NCBI RefSeq assembly: GCF_000499845.2
Contig: NC_023755.2
Coordinates: forward strand, 1,555,530-1,619,529
Direction of reading: 5' to 3'
Source: Phaseolus vulgaris
Taxonomy: Eukaryota; Streptophyta; Magnoliopsida; Fabales; Fabaceae
DNA length: 64,000 nt
Shown here: positions 12,601 to 24,501 of the stretch, in pieces
Layout: every line of letters starts with the position of its first letter
Position numbering within the stretch: the stretch's first letter is position 1
Notes under the pieces: generated by a model
The model's input: the letters and a program-made list of their open reading frames with translations, nothing else
What the model was told of the DNA's origin: nothing
Database searches by the model: none
Position numbers and translations under genes: made by a program

Positions 12601-14119
12601 TAGTTTGTTGTTTGTAGTATTTAGAAGGAAACCCAATGTAATAGATGCACCATTCTTTAAAATTTGATCGATTAAAAAGAAAAATAAACTCACATTTTCA
12701 GGAGACGAAGCAACACTAATAGGTGAACTATCATCTCCAGATAAGAATAAATGACAACTTCTATATCGACCTTCTTCCCTTGATATTGCATTGAAATCTT
12801 CTCCAGCGTTACCAGTTTCTTGAGAAGGTCCTGGATCCTGTTCATTCCAAAGAAGAGAATGCATCAACAACAAAATTGACCAATCTAACATTCCCATAAA
12901 CTTTCAAATTGAAGAACAAACATTGATAAAGTGAGGGGAAATTGAATTAAATATAAAACAGTATTTGTGACTTTAAAATTTTAAACAAAAAAAATAGCTT
13001 TGTACAGCTAACTATCCACTATCCATGTAAAGATGGACTATTTACTAAGGCATCACTAGAACTTATACATACAGAACCAATCATCAATCATTCATATACT
13101 AGATGTTAGAAACTTTTATTTCTATGATTTGATCTTCAACTGGTTTAAATGAAGCAACTGGTTGAATGGTATCATGATGTATCTTGTGATATTCATTTTG
13201 CGATCGGTACATATTGAACATCTGTGAAGAGTACTTGATTACAATAGCAATTGTACCCACACAAAAAGAAAATGAAAAAAAAAGGATAATCTCAGAACGA
13301 GAAATTCCAACCTTTGCTTCTTGGTATGAAGGGGCCTGAGATTCCTTAACAAATTCAATAGACCCATTTGTTCCAAGACTCTGCAACCAGCATGGAAGCC
13401 AAGCTACTTCCTGCAATATGTTCATTTGCCACAAAATTACAAATTGAATATATATATATATAAAGCATAATAATCATAGAACCTATCTTACATGCAACAC
13501 CGTAAACAAAGACCAAAATCGGTTAGTAGGATGAACACACATAAATACATACACATACACACACAACAATTATAATCACTATGATCAGTTTTTCAGCAAA
13601 TGTGGCTAATGCAGCTACAATTGCAACCACGATGTGAATGGAAAGACCTCCCAATCCACAATTACTGCAGTGAGCACCAATTGCAAACTATAACTACAAT
13701 TTCAAAATATCCATACTTCATTTGCAGACGCGTACAAATTTCCTAAGAATCCCAAACCCCATATTTGCAGAAATTTGGAATTAATAATATAAATCAGTGT
13801 ATCATCATCAACAAGTAAAAACAAGATCCCTAATATTACCAACAAAAAAAATTAAATAAAAGCCCATGAAAAAGAAACAACCACACAAAATCGAAGAAAC
13901 AAATTTCTCAGCCTAGCTCCGACATAGCACTTCAAGTCCGATTTAAATTTTCACAGCCTCTTTGAAGTTATCGATTTTTTTTTTCTCGCGTATCATACAA
14001 ATGAAAATAAAAACAAACAAGTAAAATAACAAAAGGATCGAAAGCGAAGAAAAGAAAACAACCTCGGAGAAGTGAGGAGGACGAAAAGCTAGGGTTTCCA
14101 TGGAAGAAGGTTCTCCCAT
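3613..14119 (-). CDS. Large protein with C-terminal tandem BRCT domains (DNA-damage-response type)
   Basis: Twelve exons join in frame: 14063-14119, 13312-13410, 12694-12837, 11164-12030, 10593-10680, 10430-10503, 8066-9146, 7485-7771, 5184-5290, 4841-4991, 4209-4361, 3613-3747, giving about 1080 residues. The N-terminus has FRPPHFSE then VAWLPCWLQ; exon 6 has YRAPERFRSRWLGGWTFK; both look like conserved motifs of a plant BRCT family resembling Arabidopsis At3g21480 (recalled, not searched). Residues of about 100-800 are acidic and look disordered. BRCT 1 spans about 838-930 (FQGVEFLLTGLS ... VDWLIDCVASG) and BRCT 2 about 955-1045 (VRILLHGKPSF ... FSWIIKSL), with the expected late tryptophans. 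Tandem BRCTs bind phosphopeptides in repair complexes, so a nuclear genome-stability role is inferred. Two in-frame ATGs exist (14119, 14101); the first has the better context (A at -3, G at +4). An E2F-type site lies just upstream. Confidence 0.85.
5386..5636 (-). repeat. 3' LTR of the intronic copia element
   Basis: Matches 7198-7445 almost end to end, sharing ggacctataaata, aattctaaggaaacaaatcc and atacataatcctagta, with small indels. The LTRs differ at many positions, which suggests an old insertion. Confidence 0.8.
7198..7445 (-). repeat. 5' LTR of the intronic copia element
   Basis: Direct-repeat partner of 5386-5636, adjoining the primer-binding site at 7190-7197. Its outer edge is only about 40 bp from the exon 8 donor at 7484 of the host gene. 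Confidence 0.8.
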
Positions 14120-14157
14120 GTTTCGGTGACAAAGCAAAAACGAACTGAAAATAATTG

Positions 14158-14165
14158 GCGCCAAA
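14158..14165 (-). promoter_or_regulatory. E2F-type site upstream of the BRCT gene
   Basis: The minus strand reads TTTTGGCGCCAA here, containing TTTGGCGC, which fits the E2F consensus TTTSSCGC. It lies about 40 bases upstream of the first ATG. E2F sites are common in plant S-phase and DNA-repair promoters; use in this gene is inferred. Confidence 0.5.
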
Positions 14166-14911
14166 AGATAGAATTCGGGTCAACTACTCAGAATGATACG
14201 CGTTTGAACCAGGTATTATTCAGAATGAGAGGGGCAAGATAGTCAAAATCACATTTTGAATTTTAAATTGAACAAATAAATATCTATTTTTTTAACATTT
14301 ATTTGGTTTAAATATGAATTTCGGTTTAACTAAAAAATATGAACTTCTATTTTTTTTTTGAATTTTTTTTCATACTTGTAATAACATAGTTTTTGTAGAC
14401 AATTTTTTTCCATAAAAACTCATATTATGAAAAAATTTAAAGAAAAAACAAATTAATTTCTTCATAAGATGAAATACTTTATTTAATTTGAAAAAAAAAA
14501 TCATATAATTTCTCAACATTTATATTTTTTAATTTATAAAAATATTATTTTACTGGCTCTTAATATATGGTTTATATAAAGTTAAACAAGATTTCAATTA
14601 TGTTTTTCTCTTTCTTGAATTGTGTCCAATGTATAAATACTTATATTAACATGGTAACAAATAGTTGATTTTATATGACTTGAGAGTCAGATATGTTTCA
14701 AATGCTTATCTATGCAGGATAACATTCATGATAGGGTTCTTAGAAAAGTTATTTAGTATATTTTTTCGTAAAAGGGTTGGAACACCCATTAGTGTTCTCT
14801 TTTTATTCAATTTGGAGTGATAATATTAATGCATTCTTTTCTGATTCCATTTTTAACTAATTCATTTGCAATCTGCAATATAAATAAATGAAAAAACTAA
14901 TTTATGAAAAA

Positions 14912-15592
14912 TGTATCAATTTGCTTATTATCAAAAAAATATTATATCATCTTTATATATGACTTATCATCAAATTTCAATTATTAACTTTTTATTTTTA
15001 TTTATAAATTGTACAAGATAAAATGTGATTATGATACACTTCTCTATTCATTATATTATATTTTTTGAAAATTTAAATATTCATAAATTTACAATACTAA
15101 ATTTACAATAGTGTACATTATTCACCTTAATCACAAGTAAAGAATTCAACTGAATCAAATTTCAGTGACTTTTATACATCAAATCAATGTTAAACATGAT
15201 AAAATATAAGTACTTTTGAAATGGGTTTTCTGTAGAACTTGAAAACAAAAAATTACAGTCCTTATCTCTATCCTGACAACACAAACAAATGACAAATTTA
15301 TTATGAAAAATGAATCAGTGTAACGGGAACAAATTATTTTTATTATAAGAACATGGAAACGACAAAAAATTTAAATCAAATGATTATGATGTATCAATTT
15401 GCTTGTTAAAAAAATAATATATCATCTTTCTATATTAGTTAGAATCAAATTTCAATTATTAACTTTTTATTTTTATGACAACGATGGTCATAGTATAAAA
15501 TAATGATGATCAAACAAAATAAAACAGATCAATACACCTCTTTATTCATTATATTATATTTATATTTTTTTTGAGAATTTAAATAGTGATAA
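14912..15592. repeat. Dispersed direct duplication (14912-15086 and 15390-15592)
   Basis: Both segments begin gtatcaatttgctt, share atcaaatttcaattattaac and end with ttcattatattatattt followed by gaaaatttaaat or gagaatttaaat. About 300 bp of unrelated sequence separates them. They could be two copies of an uncharacterised element or an old segmental duplication. Confidence 0.7.
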
Positions 15593-15621
15593 AGAGAAAT
15601 GATTTTAGTAGTAACAAGTGT

Positions 15622-15813
15622 AAGCCTATCTACCAGGATCTTGAAAATAATTTTAAATTTAAAATTAACAACATCAATTGGTCTAAAATATAAAACTAAA
15701 CAAATTTAAAAAAATGCAAGCCTATTTACCAGTATCTTGAAAATAATTTTAAATTTAAAATTAACAAAATCAATTGGTCTGAAATATAAAACTAAACAAA
15801 TTTAAAAAAAAAA
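15622..15813. repeat. 96-bp tandem duplication (two copies)
   Basis: Copy 1 at 15622-15717 and copy 2 at 15718-15813 share aagcctat-taccag, cttgaaaataattttaaa and aaatataaaactaaacaa with a handful of substitutions. Confidence 0.85.
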
Positions 15814-15835
15814 TCGATGTGAAAAGATAAATAAG

Positions 15836-15837
<2 letters not shown>

Positions 15838-15883
<46 letters not shown>
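15838..15883. repeat. (TA)n microsatellite
   Basis: About 23 uninterrupted TA dinucleotides. Confidence 0.97.
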
Positions 15884-15886
<3 letters not shown>

Positions 15887-17126
15887 GCATTTTAAAAAAA
15901 TAAATGAATGTTTAAATTTACATATAATAATTCATATATTATATTTTATTGAAAGTCGTTATCTCTAATTCATTGTTATCTTCCTACACAAATGTTAATG
16001 TTTTGTTTTTTCTTTGATAGAAGATGTGTAATAAAATCACATACTAAAATTTATAATTTTACTTTATATATTAATTCAATAAAATTATAATAATTATAAA
16101 TTTATAATACAATATTTATAATAAAAGAAAACATAACAAACTTTTAAAAATATTTAAAAAATACGGAAACACCACATAACAACACACATAGTTACTAATA
16201 ATATTCTTACCTTTTAAAATTCTATTTGGAAAAACTAGAAACAATAATATATGAAATACAATAGGTAACATTATTAAAAAAAACAATAACACGTATAAGT
16301 TATAGTTATTGTAAATAAATAATACATATAATGGTTAAAATATTGTTATAAATTTTGATAAGACATAGATTTTGGAAGATATAATAATCTTTCTGAATAA
16401 ACATTTATTTTAAGAAACAATAGATCAATAAATTTAAAATGAAATGAAAATTAAAGTTTAAAACATAAAATTGATTTTTTATAATAAATATAAATTAGAA
16501 ATTATTAATTATAAACACACCAAAGTCTAATACATGTAAACATAGTATTCACAATGACAAAATGAATATTCAAATTTAAAAAATTATAGATATATTTATA
16601 TATTTTAACTTATATATGTCATATAGATACTAAACAGTTCTTATTTATTACTCGAGCAAATAACATATTATAATAAATTTATTAGTTTATTTAATAACTC
16701 ATACATAAAAGTTTCTATTTTTTAAAAGTAAATTTAAGTTGATTTTGATAAAAAAAAGCGACAAATTAATTAAAAATATACATTTATTTTACCATAAACA
16801 AATATATATTATTTTTTGTTTATGTAAAAATGACTTAAAAATAAATACTTTTTTTACTATTTTTTTAACAAGAACATATTTTCTCAACAACACAAGTACT
16901 TTCCATGTGTCCACACATGAGATATCGCAATCAACTTGTGTGCCTTCAAGGCTTAAACTCAACCACGAAACACCAATCCTCAACACACAAAATTCTCTTC
17001 ACTTTCACCCACTAAACCATAACTCCAAGATCTCCTTCAAAATCCTAAATTTCTTGGAACCCTTGAGTTGTTTTTGTTTTTCTCTTGAGACCATTTTGGT
17101 TTAAACTTCAATTTTGGACCCCAACA

Positions 17127-19749
17127 ATGGCTTGTGCATTTCATGCAACTTTAGCAGCCAACAGCTGTGCCTTTTCTTCCAGGAGATTCTCCTTGAAGCA
17201 CCCAAAGACCAGTAAGAGAAGGTTTGCTTTGTTCACTGTTAGAGCTGACTCTGATGACTCTGACTGCAATGAGGAAGAATGTGCCCCAGATAAGGAAGTG
17301 AGTATTCCAGTTTTCTTAATCAGTTTTGTGTTCTTTTTCCCTTTTGGTGACTGAGGGGAAATATGATACATGAAAAACTTGGGAATGAACAATGAAAAAT
17401 TAAGTTTTTTTAGTATTATAATTACATTTACATGTTGTATTGGTGCATTGTGGGAGAGGAAGGATTTTACCTGTGCTTATTAGTTTTGGTCAATTTAAGG
17501 GTCATGATTGTCAGGAATTCAAGTGATTTGGAAGTTCAATATTGGATACACACGAGTAAGATGAACTATAAGGAAAACACAAATCCATTACCTCAATGTT
17601 TTGGATTGAAGATGATGTCTTGTTTCTTATATGGATTTGTTCACTATTCTTTGGTCATCTCTTTGTATCTTCCCTTGAAGAACCAAACAATTGAAGAGGT
17701 TAGTATATAATGGAAAAAGGAAGCTTGTTGTGTGTAATCTGAAAAAATCTCTACTGCTAGTGTAATATATTATAATGGTTTTGAGGAGGAATTTTGGTCA
17801 ATCTAAGGTAGTATTTGTGAAATGTTATCATAATTTGTTGTTGTGACTGGAATGATTCGGAAAAGGATCATTATCATTAGATCTATGCAAGTAAGTTAAG
17901 TTGGCTTTAAAGTTTTTCATATGCATATTTCTGTTTTGTGCAATCTGTATTATATAGCTTACAACCTGGATTTTGTGTTCTTACCCCTTTTTGTATGTTA
18001 CTACATAGTTCCCAATAGTTCGTTCTTTAGTTAGAAGAATTTTGTTTTTGTGCTCAATGCAAATTCTATGAAAAAAATGAGGGTGTGAATTAGGTATTTT
18101 ATAAAAGCTGTGTCTCAAAAACTACTGTTTCAGGGCAATTAGCAGAATTGAAAGACATTATGTATGCAATAATACTGAGGATAATTTAGAGAATCCACTT
18201 TGTGTCATTGTTTGTTAGTGAAATTTGCATCATTTCAGTTTCACCTAATCTTTGGTGTGTTTGCAATCATTATACCATATTATCTTCGGCATGGCTTTCT
18301 AATCGAAATGTTCTATATACATTCATGCATTAACAAAAGATGAGTACTACATCATTATCATCCATCTGTGTTTAGCTTCTGCATGCATCAGAGACAAAGG
18401 AAGCTAATCAATCCTCTGTTGGTGGTGACTTAGGTTGGAAAGGTCAGTGTGGAATGGTTAGCCGGGGAGAAGACGAAGGTAGTCGGTACTTTCCCACCAC
18501 GTCGTAAGCCGGGTTGGACTGGATATGTTGAGAAGGACACTGCTGGGCAGACAAACATTTATTCAGTTGAGGTTAGTTTTTATCTTTTTCAAACTCATTA
18601 AAGGTATGCAATGGTTTACCATGTTGCCTTGGATTTTTTTATGTGGTATTGTTCTTTGATTTGTTGAAGTTTAATGTTCATTTTGTAAGCATGGAAACAA
18701 GTAGCAAACCTTGGTAGCATGATAACTGATAAGGGACTATTATTTGGGCAATCATGCATACATTGTTAGTGTTATATATGAATTCTGAGGCTAGTTGTTG
18801 GCATGGGCAGCTTGTGCCAAATTGAAGAATTCATGTTCTTAGAATTTGAGTTCAAGTCAAACTCAGCCTCAAAAACTAACTTATAAAGTGAGAATTGTCT
18901 CCAGTTATACATTCTTCTACAGATGATATGGTAGAATACCCTTCATTTATACATACTTCTACAGATTATATGGTAGAATACCCTTCAAGATTCCAAAGTG
19001 AGTAGGCCAAGATGTACTTGACCTAGTGAAAGGCTTTCCCAACACTTAAATACTTATAAAGGTAATTATTCTCATTAGTAGTTGTATTATAAACCCAATC
19101 CTGCTAATGTGAGTTTATCTAATGGTTTATAAGAATGATTTAGGTTTAGAGTTATTTGAGTGAAGGGGAAGCCTTCGAGTGGACCGACTCGATTTCGGCC
19201 AACTTGCTTTGGACTGTTATGTGTTTTACTATCTTGATTTGTATTGTACAAGACATTTTTAACCAGATCATTAGTTCATGTGAGATCTCTAACATATGCT
19301 TGCAAAAATTTGCTTGTTTCTGAACTTGAAAACAAAGAGAAAGAGAAATATGATGCCACCATTTGTCTAACACCTTATGATCTTTTCAGCCAGCAGTTTA
19401 TGTGGCAGAAAGTGCTATAAGTTCAGGAACTGCTGGCTCTTCTTCTGATGGAGCCGAGAACACTGCAGCAATTATTGCAGGCCTTGCCCTGATTTCAGTT
19501 GCTGCAGCATCCTCAATACTTCTACAAGTTGGTAAGAATTCTCCTCCTCAGATCCAGCCAACTGAATACACAGGGCCATCACTTACTTACTACATCAACA
19601 AGTTCAAGCCACCGGAGATTACTGAAGTGTTCGTGCCTAGCGAGGCAGAACTACCGGCGGCCGAGACCGCCTCGGCCGCCGACCTTTCCCAGGTTCAGGC
19701 TGAAGCTCAAATCCAGCCTGAGACATCAGATGTGAACATTGAATCGTAG
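17127..19749 (+). CDS. Chloroplast thylakoid membrane protein, MPH1-like (PSII maintenance under high light)
   Basis: Three phase-0 exons (17127-17297, 18434-18571, 19390-19749) give 222 residues. The start MACAFHATLAANSC is followed by a Ser/Arg/Lys-rich stretch typical of a chloroplast transit peptide, with processing probably near VRADSDDSD (about residue 45). The central exon holds GKVSVEWLAGEKTKVVGTFP and GWTGYVEKDTAGQTNIYSVE. One hydrophobic span, IIAGLALISVAAASSILL at about 129-147, is a likely thylakoid membrane helix. The C-terminal tail is Pro/Ala/Glu-rich. Architecture and motifs fit the plant protein MPH1 (At5g07020 type), which helps protect photosystem II; that assignment is from recall, so no symbol is given. 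Other single-span thylakoid proteins are possible. Intron 2 carries a 42-bp tandem duplication. Confidence 0.82.
18905..18987. repeat. 42-bp tandem duplication in intron 2
   Basis: Two adjacent copies share ttatacat, ttctacagat and atatggtagaatacccttca, with few differences. Confidence 0.85.
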
Positions 19750-21348
19750 GTGCATCATATGGTTGCCACTTTTGCTAGAGACACATCAATGAATTTATTT
19801 TGTGTCAATAGTATTATGGGCCAGTGTATACATATAACTCTAAAGATCAATGGATGCAAATGTTTTTTTGTTAAACATCCTTCTTGATATGCTAGTGTTT
19901 CCAACTGAGTGTGTTTATCCTTTGCTTGGGAAAGTGATGATGATATAGTTTCAGTTTTATATATTCCTCAAAATATGAAAACCAAATTAGAAATTTTTTG
20001 TACTAATTTGTTGGTTCCTAAGGTTTTTGGAGGCATTTTTAAGATCCTTATTCATTTGTTCACTCTTAGACATATGTTCATTACATGCTAAAGAACAAAA
20101 TGCATTGGAAAATATCATATAGCTAAACTTTTTGTCCATTTTTTTATGGATTGGACAAATAGAAGTAAGTAGCTCAACTATTGTCAAAATATACAATATG
20201 ATTAAAAGAGTGGTTTTACATAAGGTGAAATAAACATTATTATGTTATAAACTAAATTGATATTTTTTTTTTATAATTTTAATTATTATAAATCATGGTT
20301 TGGAATAATTAGTAATGCTATTAATTCAAATTTATAGAAAATTAAAAAATAAAGAATTCTTGTCAAATTTATTTTAAGCAATTGCATCTCAAACCATTTC
20401 TTCCTTCATATAATATATCTTTTTAAATTCAATCGAGAAAAATACATAATTACATTAATGTAACTATAATCAATTTAAATTTCATAATTTCAACATCGAA
20501 ATTGACAACAAAAATAATTAAATTTTAAAATTATTTGATAATACAAACACATATATTATTATTTAAATTTATACTAAATTCAAATTAAAGACCTTACATT
20601 ATTTAAGTTTCCTATAAAAGAAAAATGTGTATACGCAAATATTCATACGTAAGTATTTCTTACAAAAAGTTGTGTTTATATTTAAGTTATATGTACATGA
20701 AAATATATTTATAAAGTTATTAGTCTTTAGAAGATATTTGTAAATATATAGTTTGAATATGCATTAATATTTACAATTATTAATATTTATTTTAGAAAAT
20801 TAAAAATAATTGATAAATACATTAAAAAAATTACAATAATATAAAAAAAATTTATAAGTTGTAAACTCAATGTTTTTATAGGTTACAAATACTCCTTGTA
20901 TCCTTATTTATAACACTCTTTAACACTCTTTTAACTAATTAACACTTTTTTAGAATTTATTCTTGTCATGTTAAAGTCAAATAAATTCATATAAGATAAA
21001 TTATTCACGTCTCAAATATGTTAAGAAAATAAACTTTATACTATTAATTTCTAGCAATATATATATATATATATATATAATTTTTTGAAAAGTATAATTC
21101 AATACAAAAGTTGATTATAGAATTATGTATTTTGTTATTAGATAGTACGGCATGGCAGGTTTTATGAAAATATATAATTAGAAGAAGAATAACTTATTAA
21201 TATTTTAATTATAGTGATGACCAAGTAATTTATTCTCAAAATAATTTGTGATTATTTATATGAATCTGTTCGTTAATTTTCTTTTGGGTTTAATGAATTT
21301 AGTTGTTAATTTTTTTTTGGGTTAATGAATCTGGTCGTTAATTTTTTA
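19750..21348. other. 3' UTR then AT-rich intergenic DNA
   Basis: The 3' UTR of the thylakoid-protein gene is followed by AT-rich sequence with a (TA)n tract at about 21056-21079. No gene is supported. Confidence 0.6.
21056..21079. repeat. (TA)n microsatellite
   Basis: About 12 TA dinucleotides. Confidence 0.9.
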
Positions 21349-21935
21349 GCAGTTTATTCTTGCACCACTATATTTTCTTCCTGCACCCCACAACTTTTTA
21401 AATCTCAAAACTAACCTTCAACTTTTATTTAAAACTGAGATCTGGGAGTGTACTACGGATTCATCAATCCAAAAGTAAATCATGTTACTTTCTAGATGAG
21501 GAGGTGTTTCGAAAATAAAGTTTTAAAAAATTGTTGATTTTTGGATTTCTGAATCCGAAAGTCTAATTTCTATTACGGATTGATAGATCTGGAATGATTT
21601 TTTTTAATTATGGATTTCTGAATCCGGAATGCATATTTTGAATTATGGTTTGGCGGATCCAAAATGGTTTTTAGTTATGGATGCTCTGCATTTTTTTAGT
21701 TTGGATTAACACTGACATTCATGTACTACCGGAAGCATCAATTCAAGAGGTTACCGGATGCGTCAATCCGAAATTTTACCAGAAATGTCAATCTGAAAAT
21801 TTATCGGATTTTGTAATCTGGAATGAAAAAAAAAATGTACAATTTTTATATAATTTTTATATAGGGACGATTTTATCTTTATACAATATTATGGAGGTGG
21901 AGGAAGAAAAATGTAGAGGTGCAAGAAGAAACTGC
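21349..21935. mobile_element. MITE with about 40-bp terminal inverted repeats and TTA target duplication
   Basis: The left end begins gcagtttattcttgcacc and continues with tattttcttcctgcacc. The reverse complement of the right end begins gcagtttcttcttgcacc and continues with atttttcttcctccacc, so the inverted repeats extend about 40 bp. TTA flanks both ends (21346-21348 and 21936-21938). The 587-bp interior has no transposase and is made of short modules each carrying a ggatt...aatcc inverted repeat. A TTA duplication points to the PIF/Harbinger superfamily, but the long TIR is atypical, so the family is uncertain. Confidence 0.7.
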
Positions 21936-22149
21936 TTATTTTTTTTGGATTTAACGAATCTGATTTTGTCCGACTCCACTATGTACGAATTTATGGGTAT
22001 AATTATAATTTAAAAATATTTGAAAATTATAATTATTTATTATAAATAATAAATTAACAAAATAAGATATTAAAACCAGTAACAAAATTTGTATATAAAA
22101 AAATAGTTATTTTATTAACCGTTATAAATTATAGATAAAATAAAGTTTG

Positions 22150-24117
22150 ATTATAAAAAATTATTTCTTGCATGCCTCTCTCTTGGAACCCTTCCCCAAA
22201 TCTTGAGCGCTGCATCTCGTCGGACCTCCGTGGACTCCGCCGTGATCTCAGTATCTGATTGATTCATAGGTTTGGTTTTTTTCTTCTTATCTTTCGTTTC
22301 GCGCAACTCTCTCTTTCGATATAATGTGTCACAGAAATATACTGCACTCTGAAAATCACCACTCATTTGCGTACTTTTGAATGGAGAAGTATATTTATGA
22401 ATTTTGATATGTAATTATGAATCTGGATGAACAAATGAAAATTCTTACTTTAAAAGTGAAGATATTTTTAAATTGTCCCAATTTTAGTTAGCCCTTAAAC
22501 AATTGGGTAACTTGGATTACTTATTAAGAATTTGAATTAAATATCTCTGTACTGGTTTCGTCCTCTTATCTCAAGGGAAATAAATTTTGTGATCAACTAC
22601 GGAAAATGGACTTTCCCTCTCTCAGTACATTGGAAAATGGTTTGGAAGATTCTTGGATACTTCCAATGTATGATCCCAAAAAAACATAGATATTCACCCA
22701 CTATGTGATGCGGATTAGCCTTAGATCCAGATGGGAAAAGATCAACATTCAGTACCTGCATATTTTACCTTGATTGGAAATCAAACAAACAACACAAGGC
22801 TTTTTATTTTTTAATTTTTACTTAGTGCATGTCTTACTTCAATGGGGTTATTCTGACCTGTTCTACATAATTCAAATTTTAGTTTTTACCATCACTTGAT
22901 GTGCTAATAGAATCATGCACAGTTTATTTCTTCAGAAAGCTAACATAGGGATTTTAAGCATGGAAATTTTAGGATTTTGGCTCCTTTAAATTTAAAGTCA
23001 GTTTTATTCAAAACTCTTGGTCTGGTTTTGTATTTGATCTGTTTCTAACATTACGTAATGTTATTACTGCTTTTTGGGTAATTTAACTGCTAGCTTAGAG
23101 TTCTTTATTTCTTCTTTTGATGTTGTGATCTGTCTTGGTATGAAACTTTTTCTCTTCTATTGTCTATATTTGGTGTTTTCTGCAAGAGGCTGTTTGAAAA
23201 TTGTGATGATGTTCTTTGTTTCTTGCTTTATCTTTTATCATTGTTCATTGCTTTTTTGCAAATAATTTTGAAACCAATCTGCACTAAGCATATTTTCTTT
23301 AATTAAAATTTAGAAATGTGCTAATATTTTCCAAACAGTGATGTGGTTTTCAGTTTCCCTTTGCATCAAATTCCTGTGAAATATTCATTTTTGCAAGCCA
23401 AACTCGTTCCTGTCAATAACTGCCTCCTCTTAAAGATTAAATTTTTAGGTGAAGTTCAAGAATGATTTGTACCTAACTTGCCAATAGGGCCAAAGAGTTT
23501 AAATGGCCAACCAAAATCGTGAGGACATGTGATGTGGTACAAAGCAATTATGGACCTAAGATTTGAAAGTATAAATTAGAAAGGGTAGGAAGATTAATGC
23601 TGGCGACGAGGAGGGCAAACAGTCACAGTTAGTTAGCTAGGGTGCAAAAAAGGGATATGTGTGTAAGACTTCTATGGAGGTAAGGGATTGGTTATTTTCC
23701 TGTGGCTGTAAACTGGGGCAGGGGTGGTATCAAGGATCCAACTTTTGACCACTTGGTTGTAGTGTTTGCTTCAAATTCAATAAGTCGTTGATAAAAGCTT
23801 TATTTCATGAGTTTGTGTTTGGTTTTATCTGGTTGTTCTCTTTTCCTGCAGCAATGACTTGCAGTCATTCTAAATGGCTTAGAGATTACATTCTCTCTTA
23901 AGTTTTCTAGAGTATTATGCATAGAATTTCAAATTGTGTACCATTGCCTATTAGTTCTCAATAAATTTAAGGCCCCTCACTAGAATGAGTCAAATCTAAT
24001 CTATTATTGCATTTTAATATTTTGGTTGATGATGATGATAACACAGTGTATGTGTGTGATAATAATGATTTACTAAATTTTCTGGTGATGATTGTGTTAG
24101 TGTGTAAATTGTTTCAG
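22150..24117 (+). other. Probable 5' UTR exon and long 5' UTR intron
   Basis: GC-richer sequence at 22170-22275 contrasts with AT-rich flanks and ends at a donor-like site; T-rich intron sequence then runs to tttcag at 24112-24117. No protein-coding exon is supported here. The leader assignment is inferred from composition and splice sites only. Confidence 0.4.
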
Positions 24118-24135
24118 CTTATCATCTTGGAGAGC

Positions 24136-24501
24136 ATGGACACTCAGAAAAGCCAACCAGAAAAGGGGTCTTCTTCCGCCGCAACTGCTCCGGTTGTATC
24201 ATGTCGAAAGAAAAAGAATGAAGAAGCTGCTTTCTTGGAAGATTTGAAGGAACACATTGACGAGTTTATAAGTGCTTCTGTGGATGACCACAAAAGTTGC
24301 TTTAAGAAAACAATTCACAAGGTTGGTACCTGAAATTTATTGAGAAAAATCATTTCCCTCACCTTTCTCATTTGCTGATAAAGAGTGGTTTTGTATCAAT
24401 TTCAGATGTTTGGTTTGTCAAAGGCTGTTACAGAAGGGCAGTCCAATGCTTCCAAAGAAGTAGAAAGTTCTCTAGCTCTTCGGACAACTCTACAAGACTA
24501 G
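24136..24501 (+). CDS. Small plant protein of unknown function, 93 residues
   Basis: Two exons join in phase 0: 24136-24321 and 24406-24501. The protein starts MDTQKSQPEKGSSS, has a Lys-rich patch (SCRKKKNEE at about 22-30), then an amphipathic acidic segment (AAFLEDLKEHIDEFI), continues DDHKSCFKKTIHK and crosses the junction into MFGLSKAV, ending ALRTTLQD. The exons have coding-like composition and clean splice sites (AAG|GTTGG and TTTCAG|ATG). A 5' UTR exon ends just before an intron whose acceptor is at 24117; a GC-richer stretch at about 22170-22275 with a donor-like CATAG|GTTTGG is a likely first non-coding exon, implying a 1.8-kb 5' UTR intron. I have an impression of similar small helical proteins in other plants but cannot name a family. 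No signal or transmembrane segment is visible. Confidence 0.72.

Larger units (their letters stand above)
14166..17126. other. AT-rich intergenic DNA with internal duplications
   Basis: No gene is supported. It contains a diverged duplication (14912-15086 and 15390-15592), a 96-bp tandem duplication (15622-15813) and a long (TA)n tract (15838-15883). The last 200 bases are probably the promoter and 5' UTR of the plus-strand gene starting at 17127. Confidence 0.6.

Noticed and set aside
16739..17104. 121-codon plus-strand open frame
   Set aside because: AT-rich, no homology, and overlaps the leader of the thylakoid-protein gene; a chance frame.
21681..22013. 110-codon open frame
   Set aside because: Covers the right part and end of the 21349-21935 MITE; no protein similarity.
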